Source: Sapria himalayana
Lineage: Eukaryota > Streptophyta > Magnoliopsida > Malpighiales > Rafflesiaceae
Reading direction: 5' to 3'
Length of the DNA: 64,000 nucleotides
Assembly (NCBI GenBank): GCA_029783825.1
Contig: JAREIK010000696.1
Coordinates: forward strand, 46,686-110,685
In this document: positions 39,331 to 48,869 of the stretch, piece by piece
Layout of the letters: each line of letters starts with the position of its first letter
How positions within the stretch are numbered: the first letter of the stretch is position 1
Translations under genes and position numbers: made by a program
The notes under the pieces: model-generated
Seen by the model: only the letters and a program-made list of their open reading frames with translations
The model's database searches: none
Told to the model about the DNA's origin: nothing

Positions 39331-40574
39331 ACTGCATAACATACACATTAATAACATATACAATTTCTAACTTCACGGCTAAAATAATACTCATGATTCT
39401 ATCTTTGAATCTCCAAATGACAATTATTAATTTCTTGAGATATTGTTTACTATAACACCTACTTCATCTTTTATCTTTAAGGCTAGAATAATATGTATTC
39501 TTATCTGATCCAAAACATAGCATTTTAAAAATTTCTTTTAAATTGATTATCTTAGTTTTCTTTCCTCCTACCTTTTGATGGATGATACATTATGTCTTGT
39601 TTTCTTCAGTACATTGCAACAAACTAATTCCACTATCTTATATGTGAATATTTTTATGTTTTGAGATTATAATCTAATAATTCTAAATTTTTAATGACTT
39701 TCATTTTGTCTTGCTCTATCTAAATTAGTGTGAGAATATTTGCGCATTTATCAATGCAACCGAGCATCAATGTGGCATATCTTGTTTATTCAATACTAAT
39801 TAAGGAAAATCAGAATATGACTTACTCATCGGATCTTGATACTGATATAATACATACCAAATTATTTTCTCACTGACACATCATGTTGCTCATAGAGAAT
39901 ACCCAGTTTTTCACACAAGTCTATTCGAACTAAAATTTATATATGTGGGAGATGTGATCATTTTGTTATAATCATCTATAACATGTTTAATACTAACCTT
40001 GTTTTTTTATCATATAATTTGATTGACTGTCACAGTTGTAATTTTTTAAATATACCCTTCCCTCCTTCTCAGACCAAAATCATTACTATCCTTCGAACCA
40101 TTTATATGAGTATTTTGGGTTCTCATGGTCGGAGCATTTAAGGTCCTAGTCCCGGTAACATAAAAAAAAATCTCATTGTCAAACATATCGAGAGAGTATC
40201 TAATATCTTTGTGGTTAAAACTTGTGACCTTAAAATAAGAGCATCTATCATCAACTTTTACAAATCAAATCACCATATTGTCGATAAATATAATTAATTT
40301 AAAAATTACTTTTTTGTGAAAACATGAAATTGAGTTAAGACATAAGAATTACTAATATAAAAAGTAAAATTTATAATAATTGATAGTAGAGATATGTAAT
40401 AAAAAAAGTAATTTCTTTTTCGCTAAAATATAATTTTGAAAACATTTCTGATTATTGTTTTATTTTCACTAATTTGAATTTTTGGATTCATCACGTTTTA
40501 GTTGTGTTTATAGATATTTCAACCATAATTTTTTTTATTGTTGTTTTATTGTGTTATATGAATATAACTTTATT
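39331..40574. other. AT-rich DNA beyond the satellite, nothing recognised
   Basis: The satellite stops after CTACTCACAAGGCTAAAATA near 39310-39325. I recognise no coding sequence, RNA gene or repeat family in this stretch on either strand. Confidence 0.5.
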
Positions 40575-40720
40575 ATTATTGTTTTATAAATAAAAAGTAA
40601 ATTCACAATTTAACATGTTTTATATATAAAAAGTAATTATTGTTGTTTTATGAGTAAGAAGTAATTAATGTTGTTCATGAATAAAAAGTAATTATTGTTG
40701 TTTTGTGAATATTAGGCAAA
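40575..40720 (+). repeat. Short degenerate tandem repeat
   Basis: Four to five imperfect copies of a roughly 28-base unit like ATTATTGTTGTTTTATGA followed by ATAAAAAGTA. No other copies were noticed in the window. Confidence 0.8.
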
Positions 40721-41544
40721 TAATGTGTTTTATGAAAAAAAATAAGAAAATTGCAAATAATTAATCTTCACGTTTTTATTGTTGCTTAATGAATACTCCG
40801 GCCATGATTTTATCCGTTGGAAACTCCAAAAGCACCCGACGCACGGCACGAGGTTTGGCCTCTCCCTATTTGCGGCGGTAGTGTCTTGCTTCAACCGGAT
40901 CATACCCTCGCATGGTTTTTTCTGTTCCAATTCTCTATTTTCTAATGTTGATTTCTTAGTTGACTAAGCACTCTAGTTTTTGTTGTGTTTTTCAAATGTT
41001 CTATGGTAGTTTGTAGCGTGTGTGTTCTAGGGTTCATGCGACGTATTGTTTGTGGTGTTGGGTGGTAGATCTGTCTTGGCTGAGGGTTCGCTTGTTATAA
41101 GTGTCTGAGAGTGGGCTCATTGTGTTTTGGCAATACCTTCCGCGTGTTGCTTGTTACATGGTTTGCTTGTTATTATGGCCCGTGACACATGCAAATATCA
41201 TGCATAAACAGGCATTCAGGCGGCTCCACAGTAAGCAAAACGGAGACCCTGATAACTTACATTATATGGATGATTAGGTTTGTGTCTCGAGAATATGATT
41301 AGCAATTGCTTGTTATTATACATTTTATCATGGTTTGACTTATTATATTTTCATTATTTATTTTAAAAATAGTTTTTCTTAATTAATAATATTTTATATT
41401 TTATATTTTTTATTTTTTATTTTTTATTTTTTTTCAAACCTCTCTAAGCTAACTTTCATTCCTGAAAATGTTGTGAATGAAACCTTAATTCAGTCATAGG
41501 AACATAATGTTAGATCTATTTTCAACTAAGTGATGATGAGCTAA
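40721..41544. other. Locally GC-richer stretch of unknown origin
   Basis: About 40790-41230 has clearly more G and C than its surroundings (for example GCACCCGACGCACGGCACGA). Two overlapping 62- and 66-codon frames run on opposite strands across 40730-40967, and neither resembles a known family. It may be a decayed LTR or a captured gene fragment. I cannot assign it. Confidence 0.4.
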
Positions 41545-41631
41545 GAAGCACGGACACGAATGTGGACATGTGTCAACGTGTCAACGTGTCAGACACGTGG
41601 ACACGACCATATGGAGCTGTATCCGTGCTTC
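41545..41631. repeat. 87-bp inverted repeat with GTGTC/CACGT motifs
   Basis: The ends GAAGCACGGACAC (41545-41557) and GTATCCGTGCTTC (41619-41631) are inverted with one mismatch. The interior is packed with GTGTCAACGTGTCAACGTGTC and ACACGTGGACACG, which also pair with each other. This compact palindromic unit in AT-rich DNA resembles a small MITE. I could not identify a convincing target duplication. Confidence 0.6.
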
Positions 41632-42402
41632 CTTGATGATGAGAAACGTGATCTTGGGCTGTGGCACAACGTTCATGAGTGTTGGCGAGGAGTTTAGTTG
41701 CTCATGGGCACTATTAATAGTGTTGTTCCATTTCCAGATAATGTTTGGTATCACTTTATATGTCATTTTTGCTTATGTACTTGAATAATTATAATCATTG
41801 AATATTCAATGATCATTTTTTAGTGTTCAATCCAATATGTGGTCGCCCTTAGTGTGGTCCCCACAATGGTTTGTATCATAGTGCTCATACAAAATTGGAG
41901 CATAATTGCTAAACACGGAATTATGGGCCACGAGGTGCTTAGTTTAGTGTGAATATGTGTTTTTTTTGGCTCTGAGACGTGTGATTTCTGATATTTTTGT
42001 CTCTTTCATACTTTGGAAATATGGGTGTAGACTATTCTATTCAGGTAATTTTACGTGTATGATTGTCATAATGTAATAGTCTTGTATATTTATTTTTTTA
42101 TGTTTGACTATTGCTGAAAGGGATAATAATAATTATTGGTGTATCACTAAAAATAACTCAATGAAAATTAAGAATTGTCATATGTTCCATTGTAGTTTAT
42201 TTAGTGAAGATTTGGTTCATGAGATAATGATACGTGATATACCTATTAGATGAACAAATTTACAATGAGTTAGATGGATAGATTGTGATTAATGCATAAT
42301 AATTATTATATTTATGATAGTTTACTTACTCAAACATATCCAGTATGTAAGATTCATAATATACATGTAAGAATTTTTATGATATATTTTTGTTAGTATA
42401 CT
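41632..42402. other. AT-rich spacer, nothing recognised
   Basis: No coding sequence or known repeat was recognised on either strand. Confidence 0.5.
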
Positions 42403-42690
42403 TGTTGAGGATGTATTGGGGTCAATAGACTATATAAAAGACTACTTGATCTTTCATGTGTATATTTATTGAAATTGACATGTTTACTCAAGAGAAATAT
42501 TCTATTTCTCTTTTCTTTGGCATCAATATCTCTATATGAATTATTTTCATTTTGATGATTTTTTTTCTCATATTCATTTTGAATTCTTTGATCATAAATA
42601 CATAAGCCAATACACATGTCATAGGTGATCATGTAATTTTTTTTATTTGTAGATTTTAGAATTGATGATTTTGTCATATTCAATGAAACC
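42403..42690 (+). mobile_element. Possible decayed copia LTR with primer-binding-site remnant
   Basis: Begins TGTTGAGGATGTATTGGGGTC and continues with CTATATAAAAG (TATA-like) and a leader-like stretch containing TCAAGAGAAATATTCT. Plant copia LTRs often read this way. Near 42690 CTGTGAGCCATG loosely resembles the end of the Met-tRNA binding site (TATCAGAGCC). The copia fossil at 46430-48250 has the same orientation and could be the interior of the same element. The 109-codon minus-strand ORF overlapping this stretch has no family resemblance. Tentative. Confidence 0.35.
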
Positions 42691-43224
42691 ATTCTGTGAG
42701 CCATGAAATATGATAATATCAATGTTAAAATTTTTTTTCTGATATATGTTTTATATTTATTAAAATTTTATAATAATTTATTTTTTATTATTAATTTTAT
42801 AAAGCATTAAAATTGTGATATTTTTTTTATTCCGATAATTCAATATAGGATCAACAAATATGACTTCATTAGAGATTTAATGAGTTGAACTATATATATT
42901 TTTATTTATCCATAGGAGCTCATTTAGGTGTTTATTTAATACCTATGTACTAGTGATATATTTTGGCTATGATATTTACTATTGGATAAATTAAAATTTA
43001 GAATTGAGTATTAAATGAGTGGTATTTATTGATTGTGAGACATGTTAGTTACATAAATATACTAATTATCTATCTAACATATTAAGGGGGTGTGTATTAA
43101 AAGAGATTTAATTTATCTGATTTGTTTATATATTTAAGAATCTTGTAAAATGATCACATATGAAAATGTGATATATTTTATTATATTTAATAATAATTAT
43201 ATTTAATTTATATGGCTGTAGTAT
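42691..43224. other. AT-rich spacer, nothing recognised
   Basis: No coding sequence or repeat was recognised before the hAT fossil starts. Confidence 0.45.
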
Positions 43225-43890
43225 TATATTTAGTAAATTTAGAGATGACCTTACATTTAATATCATGGCTATTAAGATGAAAATTAAGTACTTAAAGTAA
43301 TAGTTCATCATTTTATCTTTTTTTTTGCCTAACTATCTGCATGGATCCTATTAAGGTGAAAAAAGTTGAGAATATTTTGATATACATATCCATATGTATA
43401 AAATAGGAATATCAACTTAAATAGTTTATTTATGATAAATTAATTGGCTTATTTAAATATTACAATACTAGATATGATAGTAATGGTAACTAGACATTGA
43501 GGATGAACATGTAAATTATATTTAAAGATTATAACTTTTTCATTTAATTAATGAGAGGTCAATGACAGGGTGATTTGTTGAACATGAGTGAACTATCTCG
43601 GTATTTAGATAATGATTATTGCTCAATCCTATTACATAATATTATAAATTATTATGTAATAAATCGAGATTGTAGTCAAATATAATTGAAATATTTGTTT
43701 GTATAAATGTTTGAAAAAATCTAAGGTTGGACAATCAGGATAGAGCTGGACTATGAGCACATAAATTATTGGTAGATGATGACTTATGAGTATTGAAAGA
43801 TATTGAGACCACCACTAATGATATTTTTAGATGTTTACGCGATGATATCGATGATGATTTGCATATGGACTTTGATGGGTATTAGGATTG
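43225..43890 (+). pseudogene. hAT transposase fossil (C-terminal part), plus strand
   Basis: Plus-strand translation: FSKFRDDLTFNIMAIKMKIKYLK, a frame change, VKKVENILIYISICIK, FIYDKLIGLFKYYNTRYD, and MSELSRYLDNDYCSILLH. The last segment corresponds to SELSRYLDTDYCSILLH of the hAT at 62100-64000, and the whole run is collinear with it. About ten stops interrupt the frame. The dimerization segment seen near 62400 (SSVASESVFS) is missing. An acidic tail (DDIDDDLHMDFDG) near 43850-43875 matches the acidic C-terminus of the other copy. The hAT catalytic and zinc-finger parts are absent upstream. This is a fragment of the same transposon family, opposite in strand to the other copies at 45290 and 62100. 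Confidence 0.75.
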
Positions 43891-44520
43891 ATAATTGTAT
43901 TATTTTTATTTTGTACTTATTAATAATTGTTATGTTATTTGTTATCATTTATTTTCATTTCATATTATAGAATTCATTGTAATTTATGATTATATTTTTT
44001 TATATTATTGTTGTTTATGTTTATTAATTTTTCTAATTGGATGATTGATCTATATTTTAATTTTTTTTAAAAAAATATTTATTATAATTTTTTAATTTAA
44101 TTGCACCGCACTTACAAATTATAAGCATAAATTAATATATTTATTTAGCTATTAGATGATGATTTATAAGAGTTAGAGGATATTGAGATCATCGTTAGTG
44201 ATATTATCAGATGCTTACACGATGATAATAATAATGATTTGCTTACATACAGAATGATATTGGGATTAATGATTATATTATTTGATATCATACTTATTAA
44301 TAATTATTATGTTATCTATTATAATTTATTTTTATTTCATACAATACAATTCATTGCAATTTATGATTATTTATTTTATATATTATTATTATTTTTTATT
44401 TATCATTTTTTTATTTGGATGATTTATGTTTGTTTGAATTTTGAAATAAAAAACATTTTTTATTTTTTATTTAATTGCATCAGACTTACAAATTACAAGC
44501 ATAAATTAATATATTTATTT
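43765..44520 (+). repeat. Tandem duplication, two copies of about 380 bases
   Basis: Copy 1 begins near 43769 (TTGGTAGATGATGACTTATGAG) and copy 2 near 44149 (TTAGATGATGATTTATAAGAG). Both run through GATATTGAGA, then TTAATTGCA and AAATTA-AAGCATAAATTAATA. The unit covers the end of the hAT fossil reading frame and its AT-rich 3' flank. The 139-codon ORF at 44239-44658 arises only from the AT-rich copy 2 and is not a gene. Confidence 0.8.
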
Positions 44521-44561
44521 AATTTATTATTATGGTGGTTGGTGCTGATATATGGTGCCTG

Positions 44562-44901
44562 TGGTGTGCTGCTGCTATCCACAAAATTGGCACAATCATG
44601 CATGACTTGGGCCTTGCCAAGCCAGACCTTATGGCATGATAGGCATGACACATCATGATGGCTCATGCAGGCTTGTTTAGGCCGGTTTTACAAATAGGCT
44701 GCCCTAAACATAAGTCAAGCTAGCTTGGACCTGATCCATACTAGTCTATATTGAATCTAGGCTATCCTAGAATCAACCAGGCTAGCTTGGACATACTTGA
44801 TTAGGCTTGGTATGACACGGGCAAAAGACATGTCAACCTGTAATGTCAGGTTGCCCATTTTTAGAGTCGTGCTGGCACGAAAAGGTTTGTTTGATACGTT
44901 A
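44562..44901. mobile_element. GC-rich hAT terminal block or non-autonomous hAT element
   Basis: Closely similar along its length to the element at 47387-47783: shared GGGCCTTGCCAAGCCAGACC / CAAGCTAGCTTGGACC / GTGCTGGCACGA segments. It ends TTTGATACGTTA, a decayed form of the inverted hAT end (TAGAGGTGTCAAAC read in reverse). Flanking GGTGCCTG (44554-44561) and AATGCCTG (44901-44908) would be a 6-of-8 target duplication. Alternatively it is the 3' end of the hAT fossil at 43225, since the distance is about right. Confidence 0.55.
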
Positions 44902-44904
44902 ATG

Positions 44905-45290
44905 CCTGACATAATATAATTCAAATCATATAAAACTAGAAATTCATAGTTTCAGATGTATTTCGATCAAATTAAGCATATTTTTGTTGAGATACTCCTT
45001 AATTTTTATTTTACTTCTTTAGTTGTCATAGATACAAAAGCATGACTTGTACTTTTATCACACTTCTTATGGCAAAGCTCAAAAATAAAGGATAATTATG
45101 AATGGAGGATATTTCAATCTTGCTTGATAGAAAAAAATCAAAAAATTAAAAAGTTATTATTATCAATACTAAGATAGAAATTTATAAATGAACATATCAT
45201 CTTTAAATTATATCATAAATAAAATATCTTATATCTATTATGATTCAAAAATATTTTTGCAAATGTCCAAGAATCCCAAAAAATCTAATG
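44905..45290 (+). repeat. Detached fragment of the foldback arm
   Basis: Matches 60335-60725 in the same orientation: TTTCGATCAAATTAAGC against TTTTGATCAATTTAAGC, AAAGCATGACTTGTAC against AAAGCATAGTTTGTAC, GCAAAGCTCAAAAATAAAGGATA against the corresponding stretch, and GCAAATGTCCAAGAAT against GCAAATGCCAAAGAAT. It ends abruptly at about 45290, next to hAT coding sequence. Confidence 0.75.
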
Positions 45291-45900
45291 GTGTCTTAAA
45301 TTTGATTGAAATTTATTTTTCTTAAGATTCTCAGATAAATAGAAATTATTGTACTCTTGTTGTATGTGAGGTATGCAAATAAATTTTAATGAGTTATGTA
45401 TATTATTTATATCGAAGATATATACATTCATTTTTGTTTGTACTATCAGGTTAATGATGTGACACATGTATTTAATATGAAATATTTTTTCTAATGGTCT
45501 ATCTTTAATATTTTTAACAAACATGTTAATTTTTATTTCATTATTAGATGTATTATTAAATGTGATAATAAAAAGTTTATTTTGAATTTTATGTTCTTTA
45601 AAATTTTTATTATTTATTCAAAATGATCAGACCATCATGAGGAAGAAAAATTTCTGAGAATTCTAAAATTTTTTAATTTAGTGTTTATTTAGAATCTACA
45701 TGGTAGATGGTGAGACATGCATAAGATACATTGTCTTAATTAGTCTAGATATCGACTACCCTTTGACATCATGGACATAACTCTATTATATTTTTTAAAT
45801 TTATTAATTATTATTTATTTTTTAACTCATAATATTTTAGTATGTCATTCTTAAATGTAAACCTAGGAATTCTACAATATGCAGGCTAAAATATAGTATT
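45290..45900 (-). pseudogene. hAT transposase fossil (RNase-H-like domain), minus strand
   Basis: The open piece 45524-45285 reads MFVKNIKDRPLEKIFHIKYMCHIINLI and then IQQEYNNFYLSENLKKNKFQSNLRHH. It is collinear with the minus-strand hAT at 63130-63400 (MFVRNIRYAPLKKIFHVRCMWHVINLI ... NLKKNKFQSDVRHH), identical in more than half of the positions by eye. Related but broken sequence continues upstream to about 45900. This is the central hAT catalytic-domain region, where family members have the R-C-x2-H-x2-NL motif; here the Arg-Cys is Lys-Tyr. It stops exactly at the foldback-arm fragment at about 45290. Non-functional. Confidence 0.85.
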
Positions 45901-46110
45901 TTTTTAAATGTCATTCTTAAGAAAAGTATTTTTTTTTTAAAAAATAGTATTTTTTTAATGATTTTTTCAAATTTTAAAAATTAAAAAATGCATAGAATTT
46001 TTAGGGCCGTTGGATTCTGCTCCATAGCCACTTGAGGTAAAATCCAATTACTTAGATTAAATTTGTTTTTGCCGTTGGATCGATTTGACTGTCGAACCGA
46101 CTCGAACAGT
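45901..46110. other. Spacer with A/T homopolymers
   Basis: Repeated T- and A-rich runs separate the hAT fossil from a short GC-balanced stretch, GGGCCGTTGGATTC (46004) and GCCGTTGGATCG (46071), a partly repeated motif of unknown origin. Confidence 0.45.
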
Positions 46111-46142
46111 TCCATTCCAGAAGCTTCGGCTTCTGGAATGGA
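46111..46142. repeat. Perfect 14-bp hairpin with TTCG loop
   Basis: TCCATTCCAGAAGC (46111-46124), loop TTCG, GCTTCTGGAATGGA (46129-46142). All 14 pairs match, and the closing pair plus loop is C(UUCG)G, the most stable RNA tetraloop class. No T-run follows directly, so it does not look like a simple terminator. Confidence 0.95.
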
Positions 46143-46159
46143 GTGGAGGCAGAAATTTG

Positions 46160-46420
46160 GGCCTTGGACTTATGTCAAAAATGACAATGAGTTAGGTTTG
46201 GGCCCGACAGAAATTTTGGTTCTGTCGTGCCTCGGGTAGTCGAGTTTGAGTCGAGGACATCGGGCTGGGTGTGTCGAGGCATATATCGGCTCAAGCCAAG
46301 ATATCGTGCCCACGGGCCATAGTACTTGGCCATGCCTGGCCTGGTATGGGGCATGACTATCCATGACATGAGTTATGCTTTGGACTAGCACAACTTTCAT
46401 CCATGCACTGTGCAAACTCT
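46160..46420. other. GC-rich block resembling hAT subterminal sequence
   Basis: Rich in GGGC, GGCCTGG and GGCATGAC motifs like the blocks at 44562, 47387 and 49609, and it contains the inner hairpin CGACAGAA / TTCTGTCG. I could not find clear hAT-type ends or target duplication, so it is only probably a decayed member. The short minus-strand ORFs across it are incidental. Confidence 0.4.
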
Positions 46421-46429
46421 ATTTATATA

Positions 46430-48250
46430 GGGAAGTATTTAAGTTTATAACTCACAATAATGTGCAAATAATTCAAACCTAAAAGATCGGTGAAAGAGCA
46501 TTTACAAATCCAAGATCAAATTTTAGAATTATAATAAATTGAGGCATTTTATGAGCAAAATGTAGGAGGAATCTTGGAGGGTATGTGAAAAATGGCTCAA
46601 GGGATAAGGAGGGATCCCAATAAGCACTTCATTTTGCTGTAACATACATGACAGATAGTCAAGAAGATATGTGGTTCATAGATTCAAAAGCTTATTATCA
46701 CATGATTTTTTATTGGTATTTGTTTTGTAAATATGAGAATCATGATGGAGGAAATATAATAATGGAGAATGCCTAAACTATAAGGATTGTTTGTTAGGGG
46801 ATGATGAAAATAAGAATGCATGATGAAAATATCGAATCGTTCATTGGTGTGATGGATATTTTGTCTCAGTAGAAATATCATATTTGTTAGTGCCACGATA
46901 GATTTGGGTGTACATTTCAGTTAGGACAAGTGCTCTTGTAAAATGACTACATGTGTAATAAGGTGTTAAACTTTATATAAACTTTTTGGAATTTTTTAGA
47001 CATGGAGCAAACCATTGACATTCATATTCAGTCCATGTTGTGATATATGAGACTTGAGCACATGAGTAGGAAAGGTCCGATAGCTATATCCTTGAATGAA
47101 CTAATAGAAGGATTGTTAGATTGCGTAAAAAATTAGGAGAAATACTGATATTATCACTTAAAAGATCAAAGTACTATTTATATATATGAAAGATTTACAT
47201 AGATATATATGGGTAAATTTCGTCTAGAAAAAATCTAAAATGTTGGAAAAGTTTATAGAGTTCAAAAGTTTAGTGAAAATTATTCAACAGGAATATAAAG
47301 ATTCTTCACATTAATAACAGGAAAAAGTAGATATAAAGATTCAACAGGAATATAAAGATTTTGTGTTGAGCAAGGGAAAGTCAGACTAGAAGTGTCAACT
47401 GAGCTAGGTTATCGTGCTTGGCACAACATAGTCTGGTTCATAGTAATGCATGACCAACATCATGCGGCCTATCGCATGACTTTGGCCTTGCCTAGTCAGA
47501 CTTTCTGGCATGAGAAGCATGACAAGTCACAGCATCCAATGAATGTTTGTTTAGGTTTTGTTGGCCACATAGGCTGCTCTAGACTTGAATCAAGCTAGCT
47601 TGGACCTTATCCAGGTTAATATAGATTGAACCTTGGCTAGCCATGAATGAACCAGACTAGCATGTACATGCTTGACTAGGCTTGGCACGACCCATGCAAA
47701 AGGTATGCCAACATGTCATGCCTGGCACGGGCTGCCTATTTTTAGAGTCATGCTGGCACGACAAGGTGTGTTTGATACATTTAAGCCAGACATAATATAA
47801 GTCAAATTATATTATAGTAGAAATAAGTTATTGAAAGATCGAATATAATCATGAAGGAAAAGATGAGATTTACGAGGAGTTAGACTATATCAATAAAAAT
47901 TAAAAGTTGGAGTAGAGTTTTTGGACTTAATTAGTTGTCACAATGTGCTTCTTGAAAAACTATACACCTACTTCATCAATTATAGGGAAGACACTATTTG
48001 AGGTGTTGAATGAAAGGAAGCTGAATGTATATTACCTCAAAATATTCGAGTGTGATGGCCATGTCCACATTTCTAATGAGAGGATTAATATGTTAGAATT
48101 TAAATTTGTAAAATAAATGTTAACAGCTACATACTCCAAGGAAAACATCAAAGACTACTAGATGTGGAACCCAAGGATGATGTACATAATTTAGAGCACA
48201 AAATAAAGCTTAGGGAGTACAAAAGTTGTGACGTGGAGAACAAAAGTTAT
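46430..48250 (+). pseudogene. Old copia fossil (protease to integrase), plus strand
   Basis: Plus-strand translation near 46660 reads DMWFIDSKAYYHM, a decayed copia protease (family pattern W-x-LDSGAS-x-HM), then GGNIIMENA and MKIRMHDENIESF. About 47045 gives MRLEHMSRKGPIAIS, matching the MRLGHMSE-type GAG-pre-integrase segment. About 48000-48180 gives LFEVLNERKLNVYYLKIFEC, HISNERINMLEFKFVK and MWNPRMM, matching the integrase C-terminal region (LRIFGC, then K-x-L-x-KF). Stops and frameshifts are frequent. The gap between zinc domain and integrase end means the catalytic core is lost. A hAT-type element sits inside it (47387-47783). It belongs to a different copia lineage from the elements at 33077 and 53530, judging by the protease motif. 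Confidence 0.65.
47387..47783. mobile_element. Non-autonomous hAT-type element (397 bp) with 8-bp target duplication
   Basis: Starts TAGAAGTGTCAACTGAGC and ends GTTTGATACATTTA, an imperfect terminal inverted repeat of the same type as the hAT end at 61545 (TAGAGGTGTCAAAC). AGTCAGAC (47379-47386) and AGCCAGAC (47784-47791) match at 7 of 8 positions. Eight-base duplications are the hAT hallmark. The interior is GC-rich, non-coding and similar to 44562-44901. Confidence 0.85.
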
Positions 48251-48869
48251 GACTCTCAATAATATCATTAGTTGAAAGCTCTCTAAGTCGTGATGTAAAA
48301 TATGGAAATCAAGACAATTTCTATGAAAGATATGATAAGAAAATTTGAGAGGTAATGACACAATGACAAAGGAGAAAGCAGCATCGTGGAATTATAAATT
48401 CACGACACTCATTATAAAGGGTGAAGCTGCAACATGGAATCTCAAAATCACATTGCAGTTAGTGTTGCGATAGAAAAATATAATGTCACAACTCCTAGGT
48501 ACTATATAGGATCCATGTATTATGAATACACGTAAAATCATAAAGTAACTATAATAGAAATAATTATAACAGAGCAATAAAAAATTAAAAGTTAAAAACA
48601 TATTAGGTTTGACTTTCCCTCATTTATGTATTTTATTTTTAGATCTATCTTGTTATTTTTTGCCTATTTCCATTATGAATATTCTCTTTTTATTTTATTA
48701 TCCTTTTCTATATCACCTGCTCAAAAAAGATATCAACACCACAAATAAAATACTTGTCTTACCTGTTGTGTCCATGTACTTGGCCCGAGATCTTGTTAAG
48801 CTTTTTTTTCTAAATCTTCTTTTTATTACATGTTACACCTCTTAGCCTAGGACTCTCGATTCTTTCGTG
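48251..48869. other. No recognised feature
   Basis: Between the copia fossil and the LINE fossil. It contains repeated CACAA / GTCGTGA-like phrases (GTTGTGACGTGGAG, GTTATGACTC, GTCGTGATG), but no family was recognised. The open frame at 48609-48845 is a low-complexity translation. Confidence 0.45.

Noticed and set aside
40730..40967. Overlapping ORFs on both strands as a small gene
   Set aside because: Neither frame shows a domain, conserved start context or supporting neighbours; recorded only as a GC-richer stretch.
42393..42722. 109-codon minus-strand ORF
   Set aside because: Lies antisense to an LTR-like sequence, is Lys/Asn/Tyr-rich and shows no domain.
44239..44658. 139-codon plus-strand ORF, the longest outside the known elements
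   Set aside because: It translates AT-rich tandem-duplicated flank of the hAT fossil into Ile/Tyr/Leu/Phe-rich sequence. The sister copy of the duplication has no such frame, and the 3' end runs into the GC-rich hAT block.
46170..46415. Two overlapping minus-strand ORFs of 64 and 81 codons
   Set aside because: They come from GC-rich hAT-like subterminal sequence; Pro/Arg-rich translation with no domain.
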